Shown: one piece after another, positions 17,171-25,655 of the stretch
Layout: every line of letters starts with the position of its first letter
Position numbering within the stretch: the stretch's first letter is position 1
Assembly (NCBI GenBank): GCA_019246215.1
Contig: JAFAQT010000343.1
Coordinates: 1-32,766 of the forward strand
Origin: Verrucomicrobiota bacterium
GTDB taxonomy: Bacteria; Verrucomicrobiota; Verrucomicrobiia; Chthoniobacterales; JAFAMB01
Reading direction: 5' to 3'
Length of the DNA: 32,766 nucleotides
The notes under the pieces: generated by a model
Databases searched by the model: none
What the model saw: the letters and a program-made list of their open reading frames with translations, nothing else
What the model was told of the DNA's origin: nothing
Position numbers and translations under genes: made by a program

Positions 17171-19054
17171 ATGGAAGATTCAAAGCTCAAACCTTTAACT
17201 TTTTGGCAGGATCTTAGACTTGCCTGGAGCTTTCATTCGTTCTTCCTCCCATACCTCTTTCCGGCGGCGTGCCTCCTGATGCTGGCACTCGCGCAGGCCA
17301 ACCTTTTGTTTGGATCGACCGCTGCCGGTCAGCGCATCATTGACACACTGAGCTCCCGTTGGAGCGGAGCCGGTCCTGCGACTGCGTCGACGCCAATCCT
17401 CGGATTCATAGTAGCTACCCAATCGCCGTTTGTTCTAGCCCTCCTCATGGCCGTTCTCCTGTTGCTTGCGGCGGTCCTGGGCATTGGGACCGAACAACTT
17501 CGCATCGGATTGAGTCAAAGGTTTCGCTTACGGATCCAAGGCGAACTTTTGCAAGCCCTTACCGTCGAGCGAGGTGAGACACGCGTCCAACGTCAAACTG
17601 GCGAGATGATCAAAACCTTCATGACGGACGCCGCCGGCCTCAGCGCTCTGCTGATCTTTGGCGTCTTAGGAATTTTCGAGAATGGGGTTAAAGGCGTGAC
17701 TTACGCCATAGGTCTGTGCGGTATCCCTGACGGCTGGAAGGTGTTATTCATTATCGTGCCGTTCACCATTTTGTTTCAGACTTTGGTGAATCGGATATTT
17801 TCGGATGCGGAACGAACCGCGAACGTGCGCAGCGACACCATGAACCGGAAAGCCTCCGCCCGCATCGTTCGGTTTTTCGAGCTTGTCGGACGCCTGGTCT
17901 ACTTCGGGGGCGAGCAGAAAGAGGCGGCGGAAATACTGCATCTCTCCAGGGAGGCAGGGAAAGCGAATCGAAGGTTCAGTTTAATCTCTTCGGCCCGCGC
18001 CGCCACCGCCGGGATCGTGACGAGCCTCTCGTTGCCGTTGATTGTCATCATTCTCGTGCAGGGAGCCGTGCCGGTTACCCCAGGGACGATTGTTCAGGCG
18101 CAGAGCTTGCTCGGTCTGCTTCTGATGAGCATCTCTAGCCTGGCCACAGCGCCTCTAATGATTGCAGGGTCAAGTCCGGGCATGCGGCAGATCCGAAAGG
18201 TTCTTGATATCCCTAAGCCGGGTCCGCGGCCCCCTGAGCTGCCCGATGTCACTGCTCGCCCCGGTCCAGCTTCTCTCAGTCTCAAAGACGTGACTTTCAA
18301 GTACTCCGGCGGAAGCAAACTCGTGCTCCGCGGGGTGAGCTTTGATATCCCTGCCGGAGCGGTGGTTGGGATAACCGGGAGATCCGGCAGTGGGAAAAGC
18401 ACGTTAGGTAAACTGCTGAACGGCGACCTGATACCGGGGGACGGGAAAATATGCGTGGATGATGTCGATATCACCAGCTGGCATCTCCTCTGGAAACGGG
18501 AGTTGATCGGGTACCTTCCCACTGGGTTTGAGTTTCTCGATGGTACGCTCGAGGAAAATATCCTGATCGGCAGAGACTACTCCCAGATTGACCATTTTGA
18601 GGAAGCTCTACGGCTCTCCGGTGTGGCAAAGTTTTTGCAAGAAGATGGCATTACACTCCAGCATTTCATTCGCAGCCTGAGCGGGGAAGGGTATCTTTCG
18701 TTCGGTCAACGTCGGCGTGTCGGGATCGCTCAACTTCTTTGCGGGAAACAACGCATTCTAATCCTCGACGAACCTGGTTCTAGCCTGGATCCGGAAACGA
18801 TGTTGACCATCGCTGCTAACCTCCGTGAGGCAGTTCGAGGCAGAACAACTCTCCTCATCACGCATGATCCGGACGTCTTTATCACCGATTTTAACTTGTT
18901 TATTAAAAATGGGGTGATCGCAGATGTCGGGCCTCACGAGGTGCTGATGCTGAGAAATCAGGACTATTTTGATTTACTGAACAAAAATATAAACGAACGC
19001 AGCCAGCGGGCCCGGATGACCACCGCCCCGGGAGCGGAACGAGAGTCGTCGTGA
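17171..19054 (+). CDS. ABC exporter, fused membrane and ATP-binding domains (plus-arm exporter)
   Basis: The 627-residue half-transporter has helices around 25-50, 75-115, 160-205 and 285-345, again with a long loop between the first two. The ATP-binding domain (about 375-600) has Walker A GRSGSGKST, Walker B ILILDEP, D-loop SSLDPE and H-loop THDPD. The Q-loop Gln is replaced by Thr451 (GYLPTGFEF), and the signature reads LSFGQRRRVGIAQ with an inserted segment before it. No peptidase domain is attached. I chose the ATG at 17171 because the alternative at 17066 starts inside the protease gene and adds an atypical polar segment. It is the last gene of the GAF-protease operon. Its complementary motif defects make it a possible partner of the exporter at 11884-13830. 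Confidence 0.85.
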   Translation: MEDSKLKPLTFWQDLRLAWSFHSFFLPYLFPAACLLMLALAQANLLFGSTAAGQRIIDTLSSRWSGAGPATASTPILGFIVATQSPFVLALLMAVLLLLAAVLGIGTEQLRIGLSQRFRLRIQGELLQALTVERGETRVQRQTGEMIKTFMTDAAGLSALLIFGVLGIFENGVKGVTYAIGLCGIPDGWKVLFIIVPFTILFQTLVNRIFSDAERTANVRSDTMNRKASARIVRFFELVGRLVYFGGEQKEAAEILHLSREAGKANRRFSLISSARAATAGIVTSLSLPLIVIILVQGAVPVTPGTIVQAQSLLGLLLMSISSLATAPLMIAGSSPGMRQIRKVLDIPKPGPRPPELPDVTARPGPASLSLKDVTFKYSGGSKLVLRGVSFDIPAGAVVGITGRSGSGKSTLGKLLNGDLIPGDGKICVDDVDITSWHLLWKRELIGYLPTGFEFLDGTLEENILIGRDYSQIDHFEEALRLSGVAKFLQEDGITLQHFIRSLSGEGYLSFGQRRRVGIAQLLCGKQRILILDEPGSSLDPETMLTIAANLREAVRGRTTLLITHDPDVFITDFNLFIKNGVIADVGPHEVLMLRNQDYFDLLNKNINERSQRARMTTAPGAERESS

Positions 19055-19148
19055 AGAGGTAACAGATTACATACGTTTTACCGATGACCTGAGGTCAGGC
19101 AATTGGATAGCGGCATGCTCGGAAGAGATTGCACAAGCATCCAGCTGG

Positions 19149-19186
19149 TCGCTGTTCTTCTGCTGATACTGGCACTGACAACTGCT
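19149..19186. repeat. Dispersed intergenic repeat, copy A
   Basis: This 38-base sequence begins TCGCTGTTCT and ends CTGACAACTGCT. It aligns with 25588-25626, with the same ends and a similar middle (ATACTGGCACTG here, ACACTGGCGCTG there). It lies in the 145-base convergent gap between the exporter and the CHAT gene. The same gap holds a 13-base near-perfect palindrome, TGACCTGAGGTCA (19085-19097). No intrinsic terminator with a T-run is visible. Confidence 0.4.
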
Positions 19187-19199
19187 TGTTATCGCGAGT

Positions 19200-22100
19200 T
19201 CATTTCCAATTTCCGATGAGGATGAAAGGGGCCCAGAAATAGGGGTGAGCGAAACGGACACGACTCGGATTGCCCGCGCCTTCGAGCAGTGCAAGTTGCG
19301 CCCTGCGCAACGCCTCCCCTTTCGAAATGCCGCGTTCCATCTCATGCAGATGGTAGAACTGTTGCATCAAAAGCGTTGTACTGTCATCGGCTACCGACCA
19401 GAGCGTGGCAATGATCGCCTTGGCGCCTTTTCGCTGAGCGATCATCCCAAGACTTTCCCATTCGCCGCCGGAAGCGTTCGTCGATCCGACTGCCGTGTTG
19501 CAGGCAGACAATGTCAGGAGATCGACATTGGCAAATAAATTGGGGATTAAACTCAGCTGCGTGAGCGTGAGATGAGTTCCATCACCAAGCAGCAAAAACG
19601 ATCTATCCTCACTTTCAGGTTCAAGCTCGAAATGGCTAGCGATGTGTACAACCGGATAGCTGATACGTAACGAATTCTTCACCTGATCTTCCGTGAACTC
19701 CTCGTTGAGGAGTACTTTGCCGGGAAGCACACCAAGATCGGGTTTGCCGCTTTCATCGCGAACGATGTCGTGCAATTCTTCCGGCACCGATGGTAGCGCC
19801 ACAAATCCCGGCTCGGCTTTCGACATGCCCATGCCGAGCGCTTTCCAACCGGGAACCGGGACTGCTGCAAGTCGCGTGCGGCTGGCCAACGTAAACTCCA
19901 CGTTGCAGAATCGTTGGAGCAAGTATTTCTCACCGTCATAGAGCGCTGCGATCGGCAAATAGCGCAACATGCCGTCGAGCGACCACATTAGGATCTGCGC
20001 ATGCGCGCCATCGAGGTCTTTCGCGATCGGGCCAATCAGGATATTATAAAGATCGTGTGCCAGTGTTCGAGGGTCTTCAGCTGGGTCCTGTAAAGCATTT
20101 CGAAACACCGCGATCTTCTTCTCTAACGCGAGGCGCCCGATTGGATATTCGCGAGCGATGACTACATCCGGAGTGATCAGAATAACATGTAACTTCGTTT
20201 CTCCGGCGAGGGTGCATATCGCTACCACACCCGCACCCAGATCACGAACATCTTGCATGAGGCCTTCCGACTCACGCAGCTCTTGGACTTTTCCTTCAGT
20301 AGATGGAGTTTGCTGCGCCTCCCGCTCCAACTCGGCAAGTGTCCTCTGGAAAAATCCCATCGCCTGTTCGGATTCAAAATCGAGGCGCTTGAGTTCCTGG
20401 GATTCCTGCGGAGTTAGCGATCTCTGTGCGCGCAGTTGACTGCGCCGCGCTGCGGACGCGGCCACTTGATCGGCGCTTTTCTGATAACGATGCTCCCAAT
20501 CTGATTCCTGCGACGTCAGAACGGATGGCGCCGGCGGAGCAGGCGCTGCTCCTCCGCGCTGAATGAACTTCGAATACTCCTGTTCTTTCAGAAGGTCCAG
20601 AATTGCGCTCCCTTCGGAGACCCGTCCCTGCGACATTAACAGGTCCGCTAATTCGCGGTAAATGTCTGCTTGCGCCTGGATATAGCTCTTCCCGGATTCT
20701 GCTCCGAGAGCCCGTACCCCCACACGGATTCGCTCCCAGGCCGAGACGGAAAGCTTACCGTAAAAAATCGCCAGGCTCACCTTACCCGAGAGCCGGAAAT
20801 CGGTCATCAGACTGGCCAAAGCTCCCGCCTCAGCCCGTGGATCTTTAATCGCGCGCGCGACGGTGAGCGCTTGCTGGTGCCGAGATATCGCTTGGGTGTA
20901 TTTACCCTTTGACAAGTAAGCGGATCCCAGATTGTCAAGCGCCACGCTCTCACCTGAAAGATCGCCCGCCTGTCGGGCAAGAGTCACCGCACGTTCAAGG
21001 GCGGCGAACTTTTTGCCTGATTGACCCAGCTTGTCGTACGCTCCGCTCAAATTATTCAGCACAGATGCTTCCGCTCCAGCATTGCCAAGCTCGTGAAAAA
21101 TTGCCAATGCCTGTTCCAGGTAGGTGCTGGCTTTCTCGTAGTCGCCCAGGGAACTCGATGCGACTCCGACGTCTGCAAGGCCACTTGCCTCTCCGGCACG
21201 ATCTTTGATGTCACGGGATATTGTCAAAGCCGCCTCGTAGACTTTTATCGCCTCGCTAAACTGGCCCAGGTTCATATAAACGGATCCGAGGTTGCTCAGG
21301 GACGCGCTTTCTCCTGGTCGATCCTTAATTTCGCGTTCGATCGCCAGTGCCTGGTTGAACGCCCTCATCGCCTCGTCATACTTGCCGAGATTTTCAAGTG
21401 TCTGGCCCAAGTTGTTCTGAATGGCTGCTTCGGCTTGCCGGTTCTTGCCTTGGCGAGCCAAGGGAAGAGCGTTTTCCAAAATTTCTGCCGCCTTATCGAA
21501 TCGGCTCAGCATCGAATAGGCTCCCCCGAGGCCGGCCAGCGCGTTGACCTCTCCATCCGAAGCGCCGGCTTGATGGAGAACCGGGAGAGCCTTCTCGAAG
21601 AATTCGATCGCCTTCCCGTGCTCTCCTTTCGCCATGTAAACATTCCCTATATTAGTTAGCGTGACGCCTTCGCCTCGCAGGTCCTTCACCTCTTGCCGAA
21701 TTGGGAGTGCCTCATTCAAATATGCCAGGGCTTTATCGAACTGGCTCAGGCTAAGATAACTTTGACCAAGGTTGTCTAACGTCTGACCCTCTGCTAATCG
21801 ATTTTGCATTCGGCGATGCCAATCCAACGCCTTCTCATAATATTGAATTGCCTGTTCAAAAGCACCCGCCTGCTTGTAGATAACCCCGATGTAGTTCAGT
21901 TCTGAACCGGCCGACTGCGGGCGGTGCACTTTATCGATTTCAAATGCGGCCAGATATTGGCGGACGGCCTCTTCAAAGGTGTAGGACCTTTTAAAATCTC
22001 TCGCCCATGCCATATGAAGGTCGGCCAATGCCGCCCAGAGCTGAGCCTGCTTTGCTGCATCAGGAAGTATGGAGATCCCTCTTTCAAGAGCACGCTGGCC

Positions 22101-22382
22101 TTCTGCATATTGGCCCGATTGCATGAACGCGTTCGCAAGATCAATCAGATAGCTGACCTCGCCGGGATCAGATGCGACCGCTTCCTGGAAAAGACCCACC
22201 GCCGTTTGGTAATCGCCCGCAGCTAACGCGGCTGAGCCCTTTTGAGCCCAGGTAGCTGCGCTTGGATTCCCAGCGTGAAGATGTTGCGCAGAGAATGAAA
22301 GCGCTATTGCAAGACAGAGCCACTGTTCAAGAGATCCTCCGCCGCTAAACGGGAAGATCGCAGTTTGACGGTGCTGGGCCAA
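19200..22382 (-). CDS. Secreted TPR-CHAT caspase-like protein
   Basis: The 1060-residue protein has a signal peptide (hydrophobic about 20-36, ending near HAG). About 14 tetratricopeptide repeats of the kinesin-light-chain type follow (about 45-540), with repeated cores such as ALGNIGNVYMAKGEHGKAIE. A helical linker comes next, then a C-terminal CHAT domain (about 760-1060). The protease dyad is present: His917 in HIASHFE and Cys961 in LSACNTAVG. This predicts a caspase-like cysteine peptidase controlled by the TPR array, acting outside the cytoplasm. The only possible start is the TTG at 22382, because an in-frame stop lies two codons upstream; no ribosome site is seen. It is divergent from the unknown/CHASE2-cyclase pair, and CHAT and CHASE2 genes are known to neighbour each other in other bacteria. 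The target is unknown. Confidence 0.9.
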   Translation of the reverse strand: MAQHRQTAIFPFSGGGSLEQWLCLAIALSFSAQHLHAGNPSAATWAQKGSAALAAGDYQTAVGLFQEAVASDPGEVSYLIDLANAFMQSGQYAEGQRALERGISILPDAAKQAQLWAALADLHMAWARDFKRSYTFEEAVRQYLAAFEIDKVHRPQSAGSELNYIGVIYKQAGAFEQAIQYYEKALDWHRRMQNRLAEGQTLDNLGQSYLSLSQFDKALAYLNEALPIRQEVKDLRGEGVTLTNIGNVYMAKGEHGKAIEFFEKALPVLHQAGASDGEVNALAGLGGAYSMLSRFDKAAEILENALPLARQGKNRQAEAAIQNNLGQTLENLGKYDEAMRAFNQALAIEREIKDRPGESASLSNLGSVYMNLGQFSEAIKVYEAALTISRDIKDRAGEASGLADVGVASSSLGDYEKASTYLEQALAIFHELGNAGAEASVLNNLSGAYDKLGQSGKKFAALERAVTLARQAGDLSGESVALDNLGSAYLSKGKYTQAISRHQQALTVARAIKDPRAEAGALASLMTDFRLSGKVSLAIFYGKLSVSAWERIRVGVRALGAESGKSYIQAQADIYRELADLLMSQGRVSEGSAILDLLKEQEYSKFIQRGGAAPAPPAPSVLTSQESDWEHRYQKSADQVAASAARRSQLRAQRSLTPQESQELKRLDFESEQAMGFFQRTLAELEREAQQTPSTEGKVQELRESEGLMQDVRDLGAGVVAICTLAGETKLHVILITPDVVIAREYPIGRLALEKKIAVFRNALQDPAEDPRTLAHDLYNILIGPIAKDLDGAHAQILMWSLDGMLRYLPIAALYDGEKYLLQRFCNVEFTLASRTRLAAVPVPGWKALGMGMSKAEPGFVALPSVPEELHDIVRDESGKPDLGVLPGKVLLNEEFTEDQVKNSLRISYPVVHIASHFELEPESEDRSFLLLGDGTHLTLTQLSLIPNLFANVDLLTLSACNTAVGSTNASGGEWESLGMIAQRKGAKAIIATLWSVADDSTTLLMQQFYHLHEMERGISKGEALRRAQLALLEGAGNPSRVRFAHPYFWAPFILIGNWK

Positions 22383-22395
22383 GATCTAGCGCTTT

Positions 22396-22587
22396 TTAAA
22401 TATTGTCACCTGGTGTGTGCCGCCGACAACAACTACAAAGTCGGTTCTGTAAATCAGTGTACAGCTTCCGTAGGATCGCCGCAATCTCATCATCGCGCAG
22501 CGCCCATCGCTGATTCAATTCGACAGCGCGAATGGGATTGGACCAATATAGAAAACCAAAGAACTTCGATGTTCTATGGTTGCCCAT
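22396..22587 (-). CDS. Possible 63-residue protein just upstream of the CHAT gene
   Basis: This frame ends 13 bases before the TTG start of the CHAT gene. Its middle (AVELNQRWALRDDEIAAIL) has the look of real helical protein, and the C-terminus has Cys-Ser-Cys-Cys. If translated, reinitiation after its stop could explain how the CHAT gene, with a TTG and no ribosome site, is expressed. Its ATG at 22587 overlaps the divergent gene's start, so either this frame or that start may be wrong. I do not recognise it. Confidence 0.25.
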   Translation of the reverse strand: MGNHRTSKFFGFLYWSNPIRAVELNQRWALRDDEIAAILRKLYTDLQNRLCSCCRRHTPGDNI

Positions 22588-23302
22588 GAAAAGGAAACCG
22601 CATCGGCTCTGGGCGTTTGCAATGACAGGTAGCGAAATTTTTTTCGCCGTTGTCTGTTTCGGTCGTGTTGAACTGGGCGATCTTGCGGCAGTGTCTGAGG
22701 CGGATTCATCCAGACCTTATGCCAAGGTTTGCCTGGCGGTGCTCGATCAAAACGAAGGTAGTGAAGTGGCGTTCACTCCGGAACTCGAGCCGGGACCAGG
22801 TAAATCCATTGTCGCTCACGCCGTCGCAAGCGCTCCTTGTGTTCTCTTTGTCGCGGCATTCTATCAGGGCAATGGGCAACTCGCGAATGACTGGCGCCCC
22901 CAGTTTAAAGAGCTCAATGAAGAGTGGGATGAAGTCACACTTCCGGGGAAAAAAACAACATGGCGGTGGGAGGAAAAGGTAGAACCGCTTGATTTTTATA
23001 TACTTTTTTTGTCGCCCAGTTCGGTGTTCGCTCGTGAGCTCAAGGATCTTGCCGGCGCGATGCAGGATGCCAATTCAACGGGAGGCATCCTGAAATTGCA
23101 GACCAACAAATTGCACGAGCTCATTTCGGGCGCCGCGGGCGACTCCGACCCATCAAAGCACCGGGCGACCGCCACTGTGACCGAAATCCACGGGGTCACT
23201 CGCGGACAGAAGGAATTCCCCTGGAGGAGCTTTGCGTCCAAGGTGTACTTTGACGATCAAAATTCCGGGCTATTAGTCTTCCCGACAAACCAGCTCCGGT
23301 GA
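22586..23302 (+). CDS. Unknown protein coupled to the CHASE2 cyclase gene
   Basis: The 238-residue product is not a family I recognise. With the ATG at 22586 it has a basic N-terminus and a short hydrophobic stretch (IFFAVVCF) that might be a weak signal peptide. An ATG at 22622 and an upstream start at 22532 are alternatives, and the N-terminus is the least certain part. The rest is a soluble alpha/beta-looking protein with a WRWEEK motif, a strand-rich segment (LDFYILFLSPSSVF) and a C-terminal FPWRSFASKVYFDD region. Its stop overlaps the cyclase start by four bases (GTGA), a strong sign that the two act together. In other genomes CHAT and CHASE2 genes are accompanied by small accessory proteins of unknown function; this may be such a partner. 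Confidence 0.72.
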   Translation: MKRKPHRLWAFAMTGSEIFFAVVCFGRVELGDLAAVSEADSSRPYAKVCLAVLDQNEGSEVAFTPELEPGPGKSIVAHAVASAPCVLFVAAFYQGNGQLANDWRPQFKELNEEWDEVTLPGKKTTWRWEEKVEPLDFYILFLSPSSVFARELKDLAGAMQDANSTGGILKLQTNKLHELISGAAGDSDPSKHRATATVTEIHGVTRGQKEFPWRSFASKVYFDDQNSGLLVFPTNQLR

Positions 23303-25434
23303 CTTTGATGATCCGCAGGTTTCGGTTCCCTGATTACCTTACTTCAGTCTGGCCTCTTGCGATCACTCTGACCGGTGCGTTCCTTTTTTGGCTCCTTGTT
23401 TTTGGAAATCCACTCGGGATCGTTGAGCTGCGATGGCTCGGAGAGTTGCTCAAGAGCCGCGCAGCCGCTGGCATTGCACCGCCCGTCGACCCACACATTG
23501 TCCATTTGGATATCGACAGGCATCAGTTCGAGAGTTTCTCTACGATCGCCCTCGAATATCAAAATGCGGCGGACATCATTCGCCAGGCTACCGCGCTCGG
23601 TGCAAGCGTCGTAGTCTTTGACATTATCTTCTCACGAGGGTCCCAAGAGGAATCGCAACCGATTCTCGATTCAATCAAGGAAGCTGAACGATATGGGACT
23701 CACGTCGTCCTGGCTGAGGCGTTAGAGCCTAAGCCCGCGGATGGATTGGCGCCGGATCGAATCCGATCCTTTCCCTTCAGAGAAAGACTGAGCGAGCCGT
23801 CTGGGTTGATTAATGCTCGATCGGATATCGACGGTGTTCTTCGTCGCTACGCGCTCGTCGAACCGGGGCCCCAGGGGCTGGAACCCTCGCTCGCGTTAGC
23901 AGCCTATCTCTCCTGGCGTGGCCTTAACTGGAAGGATGTCACCTTTCCGAATCCCAGAGTGGCCCGTTGGCCGGAGTTAAGCCCGGACAATAAATCCATC
24001 GCTCCGCGTGAAATCGGGGTCGAGCCCGTGCTATTGAATTTTCGGACTGCCTGGAGTTTTCGAACCAGTGACGTGAATGCTGCCAAAGGTGTTTTCATTC
24101 ACTATCGGCTCGAGCAGATGCAACGGGAGTATGCCGACGCGCAAAATGCGCGCAGCGCGTCTCGCCCGGTGACCAAATCTTTGGACGATTGCGTGGTGGC
24201 CGTATCCTATATCGCAACGGGCATTGGCGACGTAGGGACCACACCCATGGGGACGAATCAACCTCGAGTGGTTTCCCACCTGCAGGCACTGAATGATCTG
24301 ATTCAGAGCAGTTTCCTTCACCAGACCTCCAGAATGACGGATGCTTGCGCTCTCCTCGCCGTTCTATTGTTAGTTTTCTTTATGAAGCGCTGTTCCGGTC
24401 TGGTGTCGTTACTGGTTCTCTGGCTCGGCGGTGTTTTGCTGATCATTGGTTTGGACGCCTGGTTTGTGTACGCCAGGAATACCGTTTTCAGCGCGCTCTT
24501 TGTCACCAGTCTGTGGACGGCAGTGAACCTTGCGGAAATCGTTCGTCGGTACACCCTGGAGTTCGTTGAGCGCTTGAAGTTGCGCACTACAATGAGCTTT
24601 TATTTTTCTCCGCGGGTTTTGGAACGAGTGCTGAAGAACCCGGGGTCAACCGAGCCGCAGGAGGCCGAACTTACCTTACTGCTAACTGACCTGCGCAATT
24701 CGACTCCCCTGGCGGAGCGGCTGGGCGCGAACTGCTTTTTTGCGCTTCTAAACCAGGTTTTCGAGATCCAAACTCGTGTGGTCACAGGTGAGGATGGAAA
24801 TATCGAGCACTTTCTTGGTGACCAATTTTTGAGCTATTGGGGAGCACCTGACCCCCAGCCAGACGGTCCCGATCGCGCCTTGCGGGCCGCACTGACGTTA
24901 ACAGCAGAAATGGACAGCTTCCGGGACACCCTGCCGGTCGAAATTCGTCAATTATTCGGGTACGGTGTGGCTCTGCATAGCGGTTCTGCACTCGTCGGAA
25001 ACAAAGGTTCGCGACTCCGGCTAGATTATGGCGTCGTCGGAGATCTGGTCAATACGGCGGCACGCATCGAATCACTGACTAAATATTATGGGGTCCGGGT
25101 ATTAGTAACCCGAGATACCTATGCCAAGCTGGCACATCCACCTCCGGCCCGAATGTTGGATTGCGTTGCGGTGAAAGGCAAAAATGTGCCAACAGAGATT
25201 CTGGAAGTGAGCCATGCGCCGGGAAAATCGAATTTCCACGAAGTTGCGAAAAAATACGGTGAAGCCTTCGCCCGTTACCGGGCGGGGCAGTTTGACGTTG
25301 CGGAACGGTTGTTCACCCAGGTGGCAGAAACTGAGGGTGACTCGCCGAGCTTGGTTCTGGCACGAAGGTGCGCACAATTGCGAATTAGTCCTCCTGCGTT
25401 CTGGGAAGGCGTCTTTCGCCTCGAAAACAAGTGA
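23299..25434 (+). CDS. CHASE2-domain class III nucleotidyl cyclase
   Basis: The 711-residue protein has an N-terminal helix (about 16-36), a periplasmic CHASE2 sensor (about 40-340), three closely spaced helices (about 345-415), a class III cyclase domain (about 450-635) and a C-terminal TPR-like segment ending PPAFWEGVF. Metal-binding Asp464 (LLTDLRNST) and Asp508 (LGDQFLSYWGAP) are present, as are transition-state Asn585 and Arg589 (VNTAARIE). The two residues that normally select the base are unusual: His505 replaces Lys (EHFLGD) and Gly578 replaces Asp/Thr (DYGVVGD). It probably makes a cyclic nucleotide in response to an extracytoplasmic signal, but cAMP cannot be assumed. The start is GTG at 23299, overlapping the previous stop; an ATG at 23308 is the alternative. 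Confidence 0.92.
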   Translation: MTLMIRRFRFPDYLTSVWPLAITLTGAFLFWLLVFGNPLGIVELRWLGELLKSRAAAGIAPPVDPHIVHLDIDRHQFESFSTIALEYQNAADIIRQATALGASVVVFDIIFSRGSQEESQPILDSIKEAERYGTHVVLAEALEPKPADGLAPDRIRSFPFRERLSEPSGLINARSDIDGVLRRYALVEPGPQGLEPSLALAAYLSWRGLNWKDVTFPNPRVARWPELSPDNKSIAPREIGVEPVLLNFRTAWSFRTSDVNAAKGVFIHYRLEQMQREYADAQNARSASRPVTKSLDDCVVAVSYIATGIGDVGTTPMGTNQPRVVSHLQALNDLIQSSFLHQTSRMTDACALLAVLLLVFFMKRCSGLVSLLVLWLGGVLLIIGLDAWFVYARNTVFSALFVTSLWTAVNLAEIVRRYTLEFVERLKLRTTMSFYFSPRVLERVLKNPGSTEPQEAELTLLLTDLRNSTPLAERLGANCFFALLNQVFEIQTRVVTGEDGNIEHFLGDQFLSYWGAPDPQPDGPDRALRAALTLTAEMDSFRDTLPVEIRQLFGYGVALHSGSALVGNKGSRLRLDYGVVGDLVNTAARIESLTKYYGVRVLVTRDTYAKLAHPPPARMLDCVAVKGKNVPTEILEVSHAPGKSNFHEVAKKYGEAFARYRAGQFDVAERLFTQVAETEGDSPSLVLARRCAQLRISPPAFWEGVFRLENK

Positions 25435-25587
25435 GAGCAAGCGAAGCGCCCCCACTTTGCTCTCCGTTCAGTCAAAAACCAAAGAAAGGCCATCACCACA
25501 GATTACAAAGACTTCGCAGATGATTGAAGTTCAGGAGGTTGAGAGCCGGCAGGGGCCGTAAATGGTCGCCTCAACATCGGGCTGCTG

Positions 25588-25626
25588 CTCGCTGTTCTCT
25601 TTGCCGACACTGGCGCTGACAACTGC
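25588..25626. repeat. Dispersed intergenic repeat, copy B
   Basis: This 39-base sequence matches 19149-19186: both start TCGCTGTTCT and end CTGACAACTGCT. CACTGGCGCTGACAACTG here parallels TACTGGCACTGACAACTG there. The shorter core CTGACAACTG also occurs at 8041-8050 after sucB, so it marks at least three intergenic regions of the window. Confidence 0.4.
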
Positions 25627-25655
25627 TGTTCGCAGAAACCGTGTGCCCTTCTCCT

